Shown here piece after piece: positions 30,059-38,248 of a DNA stretch of 64,000 bases. Origin of the DNA: Psychrobacter fozii. Lineage in GTDB: Bacteria; Pseudomonadota; Gammaproteobacteria; Pseudomonadales; Moraxellaceae. How positions within the stretch are numbered: the stretch's first letter is position 1; each line of letters begins with the position of its first letter. The position numbers and the translations under genes are program-made. The stretch covers positions 62,001-126,000 of the forward strand of contig NZ_QJSU01000001.1 in assembly GCF_003217155.1 (NCBI RefSeq), read 5' to 3'. The notes beneath the pieces were generated by a model that searched no databases, was not told where the DNA came from, and was given only the letters and a program-made list of their open reading frames with translations.

Positions 30059-30526
30059 GTGAGCCACGTTTTGGATGATATTGATAAAGCCATTTTGAAT
30101 TTGCTACAAGAGGATGCCACGTTACCTTTAAAAACAGTCTCAGAGCGTGTCCATGTATCTATCGCTACGGCGCAGCGCCGTATCCAAGCGTTAACGAACA
30201 ATGGCGTGATTACCAAGCAGGTCGCTATTGTCGATCCTAATAAAGTCGGCTATGGACTGACGGCGGTAGTCATGATAGAAATGGCACGATCTAATACGTC
30301 GATGCAGCATCGATTTGAGCGCTTAATGCATTCGCAGCCACAGGTCATGAGCTGCTATGAAGTATCAGGGGATGCGGATTTTATGTTGATGGTCAATGCC
30401 AAAAACATGAGCGAATATCATCGTTTCACCACAGGCTTGCTAACCTATGAAAATAACGTACGCCACTTTAAAAGTCAGTTTGTGATGAACTTCACTAAGA
30501 GTGGCACAAAGATTACGTTAGATTAA
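30059..30526 (+). CDS. Lrp/AsnC-family transcriptional regulator
   Basis: Amino-acid responsive regulator: N-terminal winged helix-turn-helix (LDDIDKAILNLLQEDATLPLKTVSERVHVSIATAQRRIQ region) and C-terminal RAM ligand-binding domain (MSCYEVSGDADFMLMV). I choose a GTG start at 30059 because GGAG lies 10 nt upstream and the family begins here; the frame's first ATG (29993) would add 22 atypical residues. 155 residues. Divergent from the RarD-like permease. Confidence 0.9.
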   Translation: MSHVLDDIDKAILNLLQEDATLPLKTVSERVHVSIATAQRRIQALTNNGVITKQVAIVDPNKVGYGLTAVVMIEMARSNTSMQHRFERLMHSQPQVMSCYEVSGDADFMLMVNAKNMSEYHRFTTGLLTYENNVRHFKSQFVMNFTKSGTKITLD

Positions 30527-30558
30527 TTTCAAGGCGTGTCATGGCTGCTTGATCATGA

Positions 30559-30594
30559 CTTATTAATTATGGTTAATCAGTCATAATTAATAAG
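30559..30594. terminator. Perfect 13-bp inverted repeat after the Lrp-type gene
   Basis: CTTATTAATTATG and CATAATTAATAAG with a 10-nt loop, 33 bp after the stop and before the convergent gene at 30675. AT-rich and without a long T-run, so a weak terminator or a structural hairpin. Confidence 0.5.
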
Positions 30595-30674
30595 TAGATG
30601 TCATTATTGTAGATCACATCAAGTGACTAAAGACACACCCCAATCTCATATCAAAGCTCTCGTTCAAAAAAATA

Positions 30675-31298
30675 TTAAAAAAGCTTTTCGACCACTGCCC
30701 TCGGGTAACTTTGCTTGGCAGTCTCTGCGACCCGAAACAATATTTCATCTGCTTCTACAGGGCCAGCAATATCGCACAAGCAAATATAAGCAAGCTGAAT
30801 CAGATTATTCAAAATATGCTCATTGTCAGGTATGACTGGCCGAGCACCTTCCAAGAACTGATTAATGTCGATAGAATGCCCTTTAAAGGTGCGTTCTTTC
30901 GACACAGTTTGGTGCATGATATGAAAAAAACTGCGTTTGTCTGATTCTGTTAGCTGACTGCCAATGGCTTCCATCACCGTATAAAATGCTTGAAGCATCT
31001 CAGAAATAGATTTTTGTTCACCAATTTCTACACTATTACCGCTCTCTTCGGCCACCTGCTGATGGTCTGTCTGCATCGTATTCCAAAAACCTTTACGAAT
31101 ATCAGACTTGTGTTTTTGTAGCTCAGGATAGCGTCGCGTCGCATCTAAAACGCACTGTTGCATCATTTTTACAGATACCGTCGAGTGCCGCTGCCAATGC
31201 GTGGTGAGCAGTCGCACCTCTTCAGGATTTAAGTATTTTGCCAGTACAACTGCCATCGCGGACACGGTTTGATTTACTGATTGAGTGTCGATATTCAT
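30675..31298 (-). CDS. Unknown helical protein, probable amtB partner
   Basis: 207-residue soluble protein without signal peptide or membrane segment; composition suggests mostly alpha-helix. I do not recognise a domain. Features: a His/Arg-rich N-terminal third (LTTHWQRHSTVSVKMMQQCV), a central helix (ISEMLQAFYTVMEAIGSQLT) and an FKGHSIDINQFL stretch. It starts 10 bp after the amtB stop, so it is almost certainly cotranscribed and likely nitrogen-regulated. It is not GlnK/PII: the T-loop and length are wrong. Confidence 0.75.
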   Translation of the reverse strand: MNIDTQSVNQTVSAMAVVLAKYLNPEEVRLLTTHWQRHSTVSVKMMQQCVLDATRRYPELQKHKSDIRKGFWNTMQTDHQQVAEESGNSVEIGEQKSISEMLQAFYTVMEAIGSQLTESDKRSFFHIMHQTVSKERTFKGHSIDINQFLEGARPVIPDNEHILNNLIQLAYICLCDIAGPVEADEILFRVAETAKQSYPRAVVEKLF

Positions 31299-31308
31299 CA
31301 GTTTTCTC

Positions 31309-32688
31309 CTATAAATGTCGCTCTGTTAAGTTTTTGGCATCGAACATTTGCTTTTGAAACTCTGGATAGCCAATCTCTGCGTGCTCGGTATAATCTAGGC
31401 CGCGCTGCTCATGCAAGCGACTGGCTTTTAATCCAAAGCTGACATTAATCAACTTATACATTACGAGTCCCAATCCCAATCCCCAGACTAGCGCCACACC
31501 CACACCAAGCGCTTGTACACCCACACGTGATAAATTGAATAAGTCGTCTGAATAAAACAATCCAGCCGCGAGCGTGCCCCATGCACCGCCAAAACCATGC
31601 ACTGCAACGGCTGAGACCACATCATCGATTTTTAGTTTCAATAACGCTTGTGTCGATAAGATATATATCACGGAGGCAGCTGCACCGATGATAACGGCGA
31701 AGATAGGCGTCGTTGTCGCACAGCCTGCGGTAATGGATACCAAACCAATCAAACTGGCATTGACACTGTCACTGAGCAAAATGGCTTTGTTCAATGCTTT
31801 TGAGATGAGCATGTAACTCACTACGGCACTGATTGCTGCTACGAATGTATTGACAGCGATTAGGCCGATATTGCCAGTGATAGATAGTGCAGAGCCAGCA
31901 TTGAACCCAAACCAACCAAACCACAAGATAAAACCACCAAGTGCAACCAATGTCATATTGTGACCCGCTATCAACCGTGGCGTACCATCAGGTGCGAAAC
32001 GACCTAACCGTGGGCCAATGACCAATATACCTGCCAGCGCTAGCCACCCACCGATAGAGTGCACAACCGTAGAGCCAGCAAAATCAATGAATCCAAGCTC
32101 AGCCAACCAACCCGTACCACCGAAATAACCACCCCAGACCCAACTGGCAAATACAGGATAAATGAACAAGCAAATTAGACATGCCGCCACGGCGTAGCCT
32201 ACAAAGGATACTCGCTCCGCCATTGCCCCACTCGCTACCGTAACGGCTGTGGCAGCAAACATCATTTGGAAAAACATCAATGCCCAGTCCATATTGGACA
32301 AATTCACTGGCATAAAGTGATCCGTACCGAAGAATCCTGAGTCATTGGTGCCCATCATCAACCCAAAACCAACCAAATAAAAGGCCAAACCACCGATACA
32401 CATATCGGTATAGTTTTTCATCATGACATTGACCGTGTTCTTCGCACGTACCGATCCGCTCTCTAACAACGCAAATCCTGCCTGCATAAAGAACACTAGC
32501 ACCCCGCCCCAAATAATCCATGCAATATTCTGATACTCAAGTAGCTGTGCCACTGTCAGAGTCGCTTCTTCAGCAGCCGTTGCGCTAGACATAATCCCAA
32601 ACAGTACCGCACTCATCAACAGTACTTTAGAGCAGAAGGAGGTACATAAAACAGATACCTTGCCCAAGCTAAAATAGGATGATTTCAC
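31309..32688 (-). CDS. amtB: Ammonium transporter AmtB
   Basis: Trimeric inner-membrane channel for ammonium/ammonia. It has a signal-like N-terminus (cleavage near SSATAAEEA), then eleven membrane helices; the twin pore histidines are in VVHSIGGWLALAG and AVHGFGGAWGTLAAG. 459 residues. The start codon is GTG, backed by GGAG 8 nt upstream. Unlike the usual arrangement there is no glnK next to it; instead an unknown gene follows. A sigma-54 promoter match lies ~95 bp upstream. Confidence 0.95.
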   Translation of the reverse strand: MKSSYFSLGKVSVLCTSFCSKVLLMSAVLFGIMSSATAAEEATLTVAQLLEYQNIAWIIWGGVLVFFMQAGFALLESGSVRAKNTVNVMMKNYTDMCIGGLAFYLVGFGLMMGTNDSGFFGTDHFMPVNLSNMDWALMFFQMMFAATAVTVASGAMAERVSFVGYAVAACLICLFIYPVFASWVWGGYFGGTGWLAELGFIDFAGSTVVHSIGGWLALAGILVIGPRLGRFAPDGTPRLIAGHNMTLVALGGFILWFGWFGFNAGSALSITGNIGLIAVNTFVAAISAVVSYMLISKALNKAILLSDSVNASLIGLVSITAGCATTTPIFAVIIGAAASVIYILSTQALLKLKIDDVVSAVAVHGFGGAWGTLAAGLFYSDDLFNLSRVGVQALGVGVALVWGLGLGLVMYKLINVSFGLKASRLHEQRGLDYTEHAEIGYPEFQKQMFDAKNLTERHL

Positions 32689-33127
32689 TTTATTTCTCCA
32701 AACAATTATCGATTTTATGGTATTTATATATGTATTGTTTTTATGAGCCTATCTAAATCAATAGACTCTACGAAAGAGAAAGCAAAGCGCATGCCAAAAC
32801 GTACTTTGGGCATTGGGAAAATAAAATAGATACTTTAGAAAAAGAGTAATCTTTAATCGAAATAGACCTGTAATTGTTCATCTAACGTCAAATAAACACC
32901 GAGATGTGGACTGATAAAAGTAAGATGCCTAGTACGAAATTGATACTTAGTTTCTGTTCTACTTCATTAGCAGTAGCCAAAGTATTTTGTTCAATAGAAT
33001 ATAAATAATGAGTAGATAAGGCATGTCTAAACCATGTACCATATCAACGAAAGTTTGATAATAATAATCAAACAAAGAATCAATATTAATAGTCGATAGT
33101 CAATCATCATAGACAAGGAAATAGAGC
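32689..33127. other. 439-bp divergent intergenic region upstream of amtB
   Basis: Separates divergent amtB and a lipoprotein gene. It contains the sigma-54 motif at 32781-32797. The rest is AT-rich, with many ATAATA-type runs around 33055-33100; no ORF or RNA gene seen. Confidence 0.6.
32781..32797 (-). promoter_or_regulatory. Candidate sigma-54 (RpoN) promoter of amtB
   Basis: On the minus strand TTGGCATGCGCTTTGCT matches the consensus YTGGCACG-N4-TTGCW with one mismatch. The invariant GG and GC are 10 nt apart. It lies ~95 bp upstream of the GTG start, as expected for NtrC-controlled amtB genes. Confidence 0.65.
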
Positions 33128-33907
33128 ATGACTCAGCACAAAGGCACACCTGCAGACAAACTAGAAAGCACCAGTAAAAGCGAGAAGCGTCACACTGCAT
33201 TACCAGCCAAATTCAACTCAAAAGCAGTGATTATGGGTGCCTCACTGGTGGCATTGTTAGCAACCTCAGGCTGTGCTACTAGCTCATTACTAGACAATGA
33301 CAGTCATACCAGCACCAGTACAACCAAGAATGTGTTGTCTGAAGATCAAATCATTGCTTTTGGTCGTCCCGCTCAAGCATTGCCAAAAATGCCAAACGCA
33401 TCCATGGTTATCGTGGGTGAAAAAAACAGCTATGTACTGACCCAAGGTGGGACAGAGATGATCAGCTTGCTGGGTAGCTTGACGCCAAAAAATATCCAAG
33501 TCGATAATGACATGAATTTTTATGTGCCAAATAATGATGGTTATTTTCAGGGAGAGATGAAGCTTTCTTATGCCAAGTTAAAAGACGAATTTAAGCGCTC
33601 TGACTATCAGTTCTTTTTGCAAAACAGTGGTAAAGAATGTACCTCAGCCAGTGATCAGCGCATCAATGCCCAGCGCTTTTGCTTCAGTGTTCCTGTCAAA
33701 GGCGCTATCTATCCGCAGGTCAGTAATCTAAGCATGATCCAGTCAAATTACCGTCCTTTATCTAAGCCTTATATGGTGAGTTTTTATTCAAAAACCACGC
33801 AGAGCCACGTATCTAGTAGTGGCGCAAATACAGCGCAAAAGCTTGTATTGCTACCTTTTGCTCTCGCATTTGACGTGGTTACTTTCCCATTTCAGCTATT
33901 AGAGTAG
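33128..33907 (+). CDS. Putative lipoprotein of unknown function
   Basis: 259 residues. A hydrophobic segment ends in a lipobox (VALLATSGC), so the mature protein probably starts with lipidated Cys50. The N-terminal tail before the segment is unusually long (~35 residues, Lys/Ser-rich), but an AGGA 9 nt upstream supports this start. The rest is mostly beta-like with a Cys pair (KECTSASDQRINAQRFCFSV). The C-terminus is hydrophobic (LVLLPFALAFDVVTFPFQLLE), a feature also seen in the small exported protein at 2545. Function unknown. Confidence 0.7.
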   Translation: MTQHKGTPADKLESTSKSEKRHTALPAKFNSKAVIMGASLVALLATSGCATSSLLDNDSHTSTSTTKNVLSEDQIIAFGRPAQALPKMPNASMVIVGEKNSYVLTQGGTEMISLLGSLTPKNIQVDNDMNFYVPNNDGYFQGEMKLSYAKLKDEFKRSDYQFFLQNSGKECTSASDQRINAQRFCFSVPVKGAIYPQVSNLSMIQSNYRPLSKPYMVSFYSKTTQSHVSSSGANTAQKLVLLPFALAFDVVTFPFQLLE

Positions 33908-33957
33908 TCAGTTTTCTGTACTTATGACAGGGTAAATCAAGAATAACGGGTTAAATC

Positions 33958-33991
33958 AAAAAGGTTTCTAACAATTTAGAAACCTTTTTAC
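33958..33991 (+). terminator. Intrinsic terminator after the lipoprotein gene
   Basis: AAAAAGGTTTCTAA / TTAGAAACCTTTTT hairpin with T-run, 50 bp after the stop. Confidence 0.88.
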
Positions 33992-34072
33992 TTATAGATT
34001 ATTCCACACTATCAATAACTTATCATTAATCGCCCATCATAGAATAGGTCGCATAGTGAGTTGAATTCATGT

Positions 34073-34130
34073 TAAAATGAGCACTTTTAAATGAGCCGTT
34101 AATATTTTTAATAAATAACGGCTTTTTTTA
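34073..34130 (+). promoter_or_regulatory. Promoter-like box and terminator-like hairpin in the ygiQ leader
   Basis: An extended -10 (TGTTAAAAT, box 34073-34078) is followed by a hairpin GCCGTTA (34095-34101) / TAACGGC (34116-34122) with a run of seven T, ending only 30 nt before the ygiQ start. A second terminator for the previous gene already lies at 33958, so this one may act as a leader attenuator. Confidence 0.5.
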
Positions 34131-34160
34131 GTGCCATTTTTCTATTCAACAGGTCCGCCC

Positions 34161-36644
34161 ATGTCTGCCGATACCATCGCCCACACCGCCTTTAAACAAG
34201 GCACAAAACCTCTTTTCGATTACGACAAACACTGGGCGAGCTGCTACGAGCCTGCGCCCTATCTGCCTATGAGTCGCAAAGAGATGGATGATTTGGGCTG
34301 GGATGCCTGTGATGTCATTATCATTTCAGGTGACGCTTATGTCGATCACCCAAGCTTTGGTATGGCGATCATCGGTCGTCTATTAGAGTCGCAAGGGTTT
34401 CGCGTGGGTATCATCGCTCAGCCAGATTGGAAGAGCAAAGACGCCTTTATGGAACTGGGAAAACCTGTCTATGCTTATGGCGTGACCGCAGGCAACATGG
34501 ATAGCATGATTAACCGCTATACCGCTGATCGTAAAATCCGTAGCGATGACGCTTACTCACCAGGCAACGTGGCCAATAAACGCCCTGACCGCGCCGCTAT
34601 CGTCTATAGCCAGCGCTGCCGCGAAGCATATCCTGACGTGCCAATCATCTTAGGCGGTATCGAAGGCAGTCTACGCCGTATCGCTCATTATGATTACTGG
34701 TCGGATAAAGTCCGTCGTAGTATCTTGATGGATGCCCGTGCCGATGTTTTATTGTACGGTAATGCTGAGCGCGCCATCGTCGATGTGGTACATGGTTTGT
34801 CTAAAGGCTATAGCTTTGAGCAAATGAGCAAACTGCGTGGTACGTCATATCTGTTGACGCCAACACGCCGCCATTGGCAAGATGATATGACCGAAGTCGC
34901 CAGTAATGATGTCGATACCGTCGGTCGTGTTGATCCAATTATCAACCCTTACGTCATGACTGAAGACGTCGATCAATGCTCTATCGAGCAAGAAAAACCG
35001 AGCGACTCGCCTGTTGGCCAAGCTATGTCTTCAATGTCATCGCAGTATCAGGGTTTTGTGGCTGAGCCTGTCACCAATAAAATCATCAATGCTGACCAAG
35101 TGGATGAAGAGACGCAAGTGGTACAAATGCGTGGCTTTGATACTGCTGAAGGAAGAAACAATAAGCCGATGACGGCGCGCAAGCATAAGCTAAAAATGCC
35201 GCCACGTGAAAAAACTGTCATTCGTCTGCCTGATTATGAGCACGTCAAATCTGACCCAGTGCTTTATGCCCATGCTAGCCGTATCTTGCATCTTGAGACC
35301 AATCCCGGTAATGCCCGAGCGCTCGTACAGCGTCATAGTAGCGGTGCAGGCAACTCACATACTTCTATCGATGTATGGTTGAATCCGCCACCAGTGCCAC
35401 TCTCAACTGAAGAAATGGATTACGTCTTTGACTTGCCGTATGCACGTCTGCCACACCCAAGCTATGGCGATGCGCGTATCCCTGCTTATGACATGATTAA
35501 GTTTTCGGTCAATATCATGCGTGGTTGTTTCGGTGGTTGTACGTTCTGCTCTATCACTGAGCACGAAGGCCGCATTATTCAAAGCCGCTCAGAAGACTCT
35601 ATCTTGCGCGAAGTAGAAGCCATTCGTGATACGGCACCTAACTTTACGGGTGTGATATCGGATCTTGGTGGCCCAACGGCAAACATGTACCGCCTGAGCT
35701 GTAAAGATGAGACGATTGAAAAGAACTGCCGTAAGCCGTCTTGTGTATATCCTGACGTCTGCGAAAACCTAATCACCGATCACAGTAATCTGACCAAACT
35801 ATACCGCAAAGCGCGTGACATTAAAGGCGTGAAAAAGATTCTGATCGCGTCTGGTTTACGTTATGACTTGGCCGTTAAAGACCCTGAATACGTCAAAGAA
35901 TTGGTCAGTCATCACGTCGGTGGCTATCTGAAAATTGCGCCAGAACATTCTGAAGAAGGCGTGCTATCAAAAATGATGAAACCGGGCATGGGCAGCTACG
36001 ATAAATTCAAAGCCATGTTTGAACAGTACAGCCAAGAAGCAGGCAAAGAGCAATATCTGATTCCTTATTTCATCGCGGCGCATCCAGGCACCAAAGATGA
36101 AGACATGATGAATCTTGCTATTTGGCTCAAGAGTCATGGCTACCGCGCTGACCAAGTACAGGCGTTTTATCCTAGCCCGATGGCGACGGCGACCACCATG
36201 TATCACACGCACAAAGATCCGCTACATAAGGTCAGTCGTGATGAAGGTGACATGGATATCGTCAAATCTGGCAAACAGCGCAAACTGCATAAAGCGTTCT
36301 TGCGCTATCATGATCCAAAAAACTGGGTAATGTTGCGTAAAGCCCTGCAAGACATGGGACGTAGTGACTTGATTGGTAAAAATCGTGGTTGCTTGATTCC
36401 ACCATTTAACGCCAGTTTAGAAGGTCGCGATGCAGCGCAAGACAGCTATCAATCAGCGCGTAAAAAGAACAGTCGTGTTGGCAATGACTCGGTGAAGCGT
36501 AGCAGTAACTCATCAAATAGCAATGCCTCATCAGCTCAAGGCGCTGCGGGTAAAAACACAGCCAGCAAAAATACCAAAAAGCGTGTCAGCAAGGGCAACT
36601 TCCAAACCCAGCATACCGGTCTGCCACCGCGCAAAACCAAGTAG
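34161..36644 (+). CDS. ygiQ: YgiQ-family radical SAM protein
   Basis: Large radical S-adenosylmethionine protein of unknown substrate. The N-terminal domain ([21 protein letters not shown]) precedes the radical SAM core with the cluster motif [16 protein letters not shown] (CxxxCxxC), then ASGLRYDLA and [15 protein letters not shown]. The C-terminus is a Ser/Asn/Lys-rich low-complexity tail. A GTG at 34131 opens the frame earlier, but [11 protein letters not shown] at 34161 has AGG 8 nt upstream and avoids the hairpin. 827 residues, longer than the ~740 usual because of an insertion near residues 270-350 and the tail. Confidence 0.93.
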   Translation: MSADTIAHTAFKQGTKPLFDYDKHWASCYEPAPYLPMSRKEMDDLGWDACDVIIISGDAYVDHPSFGMAIIGRLLESQGFRVGIIAQPDWKSKDAFMELGKPVYAYGVTAGNMDSMINRYTADRKIRSDDAYSPGNVANKRPDRAAIVYSQRCREAYPDVPIILGGIEGSLRRIAHYDYWSDKVRRSILMDARADVLLYGNAERAIVDVVHGLSKGYSFEQMSKLRGTSYLLTPTRRHWQDDMTEVASNDVDTVGRVDPIINPYVMTEDVDQCSIEQEKPSDSPVGQAMSSMSSQYQGFVAEPVTNKIINADQVDEETQVVQMRGFDTAEGRNNKPMTARKHKLKMPPREKTVIRLPDYEHVKSDPVLYAHASRILHLETNPGNARALVQRHSSGAGNSHTSIDVWLNPPPVPLSTEEMDYVFDLPYARLPHPSYGDARIPAYDMIKFSVNIMRGCFGGCTFCSITEHEGRIIQSRSEDSILREVEAIRDTAPNFTGVISDLGGPTANMYRLSCKDETIEKNCRKPSCVYPDVCENLITDHSNLTKLYRKARDIKGVKKILIASGLRYDLAVKDPEYVKELVSHHVGGYLKIAPEHSEEGVLSKMMKPGMGSYDKFKAMFEQYSQEAGKEQYLIPYFIAAHPGTKDEDMMNLAIWLKSHGYRADQVQAFYPSPMATATTMYHTHKDPLHKVSRDEGDMDIVKSGKQRKLHKAFLRYHDPKNWVMLRKALQDMGRSDLIGKNRGCLIPPFNASLEGRDAAQDSYQSARKKNSRVGNDSVKRSSNSSNSNASSAQGAAGKNTASKNTKKRVSKGNFQTQHTGLPPRKTK

Positions 36645-36958
36645 CGTTCATGATATAGAAATGCATGCTCAATTCAGAGCATGTTAAGTAAAACAAAAAA
36701 GCGTCTATCAACCACTTGTTGATAGACGCTTTTTTATGTGTGTGAGATTAGTTTTAGCCCGTATCATTCACTACTTTAATTGTCTTCCAAAACACTCACA
36801 ATGAGGCATTACATTAGTCAGCAATTGTGTGACAAAGCAAACATGTAACAAACAATTTCTAACATTTACCTATGTTTGTTTTGGGTACTATATGGCTATA
36901 AGCTTAATGCATACTTAAATATAATTACATGATACCGTCTATATCTTTGGAGAAAACC
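36645..36958. other. 314-bp gap after ygiQ
   Basis: Contains a small hairpin (CATGCTC / GAGCATG near 36664-36683) and the main terminator at 36696-36736. The second half is the AT-rich upstream region of the next lipoprotein gene; no clear promoter was recognised. Confidence 0.6.
36696..36736 (+). terminator. Intrinsic terminator of ygiQ
   Basis: AAGCGTCTATCAAC with GTTGATAGACGCTT, short loop, strong T-run. Confidence 0.9.
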
Positions 36959-37387
36959 ATGAACACCTTTACCAAAATTGTCGCAGCCCTACCTGCCCTC
37001 GCCTTATTAAGCGCTTGTGCGACCACTGCTCCGACTACTCCAAATGCATCAGACGTCCCTGCGTCAGACACATCAGCATCAGAGACCATGCCTAGTGCCG
37101 CTTACGATCGTATGGCACCAGCGCCTTATACTTGTACTGATGACAGCATCATCACGGCAAAACAATCTATTAATAAGAAACAAGTCATGCTAAACGTGAC
37201 ATTGCCTAAAGTAAAATGGGCGTCACAGCCAGTTATCTTAAATGGTGATGCGCAAGATCATGTCGCAAGCTATGTCAATGATTCAAGCCCAGACGCGGTC
37301 TATGCATGGCACATGAAAGAAGACAAAGGCATCTTCGCTATCAAATGGGCAGATGGTACAGAATACAACGTCAGCTGCCAAATCTAG
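36959..37387 (+). CDS. Small lipoprotein of unknown function
   Basis: 142 residues. Signal peptide with lipobox LALLSAC gives a lipidated Cys near residue 19. Then comes a Thr/Ser/Pro-rich linker and a small domain with two Cys (YTCTDDSIITAKQ ... YNVSCQI). The latter resembles MliC-type lysozyme-inhibitor folds in size and Cys placement, but I do not claim it. ATG at 36959 chosen for its GGAG 9 nt upstream. Confidence 0.75.
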   Translation: MNTFTKIVAALPALALLSACATTAPTTPNASDVPASDTSASETMPSAAYDRMAPAPYTCTDDSIITAKQSINKKQVMLNVTLPKVKWASQPVILNGDAQDHVASYVNDSSPDAVYAWHMKEDKGIFAIKWADGTEYNVSCQI

Positions 37388-37426
37388 TAAGATAATCATA
37401 AGTAGAAAGTGATAATACACATTAAA

Positions 37427-37453
37427 CAGTCATCATAAGGTGGCTGTTTTTTT
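37427..37453 (+). terminator. Intrinsic terminator after the small lipoprotein
   Basis: CAGTCATC / GGTGGCTG stem (two G-T wobbles), AAA loop region, seven T. Confidence 0.78.
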
Positions 37454-37472
37454 GTGCGCATCTTTATACAAT

Positions 37473-37506
37473 CTGGCTATTTATATAACCTGGCTATTTA
37501 TATAAC
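37473..37506. repeat. 17-bp tandem duplication
   Basis: CTGGCTATTTATATAAC occurs twice without a spacer, upstream of the lipoprotein gene at 37634. Copy number could vary between strains. Confidence 0.85.
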
Positions 37507-37633
37507 TTGCCTGTCTTATGGATGTTGGTATAACAATCGTTTGTTTACTGCATTTCTCTAGAGAACCATAAAGAAAGCTGTCAAAATAGCGCATATATAC
37601 AATACGATGATGATCAATCAAGAGGATACGTCG

Positions 37634-38170
37634 ATGGTTAAGCGCTTAATGAGTACATTGATAATTACGACGGCCAGTGTGTGGGCGTTAGCAGGTTGTG
37701 GCAACAATACTGAGACGCCTGACCAAACCTCTGAAGCTGCTGTCACGACCGCAGAAAGTTCAGAAGTAGCGGAAAATACTGTCGACTGGTCTCTAGTCGC
37801 GAGCGGTGAAGCACCTGCTGATATCACCAATTATCAATATCCGTTTGCGCTCGATAGCCAAAATGTGCAGGACTATGCGGATTACTTCAAAGTGGATAAT
37901 ACTACGGCGCAGCATAATCTGACGGTGAGCATGGCAAGTAACGAGGCACTATCAAAAGCCTTGGATCAGCTAAGTGAGACCTATGTCTCGCATGAGCTAA
38001 CTGATAGCAAAGACATGACACTTATCATTCATACCACGCCCGACATCGCTGCCAGTAGCTACGATTATGTGTTTTCTGATGATTTTGCGAAAGGGCTGGT
38101 GCTACCTATCGTGATTGTGCCAGATGGTAAGAAAGGTGATGTTAAGGCGCATAGTGAGATGGCGGAGTAA
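37634..38170 (+). CDS. Putative lipoprotein of unknown function
   Basis: 178 residues with lipobox WALAGC and an acidic Thr/Glu/Ala linker after the Cys. The rest is a soluble domain without recognised motif (NYQYPFALDSQNVQDYADYF). The ATG at 37634 has AGGA 8 nt upstream, so it is preferred to the frame's earlier ATG at 37607. Third lipoprotein gene in a 5-kb stretch on the same strand, each with its own terminator or gap. Confidence 0.72.
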   Translation: MVKRLMSTLIITTASVWALAGCGNNTETPDQTSEAAVTTAESSEVAENTVDWSLVASGEAPADITNYQYPFALDSQNVQDYADYFKVDNTTAQHNLTVSMASNEALSKALDQLSETYVSHELTDSKDMTLIIHTTPDIAASSYDYVFSDDFAKGLVLPIVIVPDGKKGDVKAHSEMAE

Positions 38171-38185
38171 AAAATTGATATATAT

Positions 38186-38210
38186 TATGGATGATGAGTC
38201 AGCATCCATA
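38186..38210. terminator. Hairpin between convergent genes
   Basis: TATGGATG / CATCCATA with a 9-nt loop, AT-rich flanks, between the lipoprotein stop (38170) and the convergent gene ending at 38249. Weak terminator candidate. Confidence 0.4.
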
Positions 38211-38248
38211 TTATTTATGATTTTTCGTAAGAAAATAACTGGCAACAA

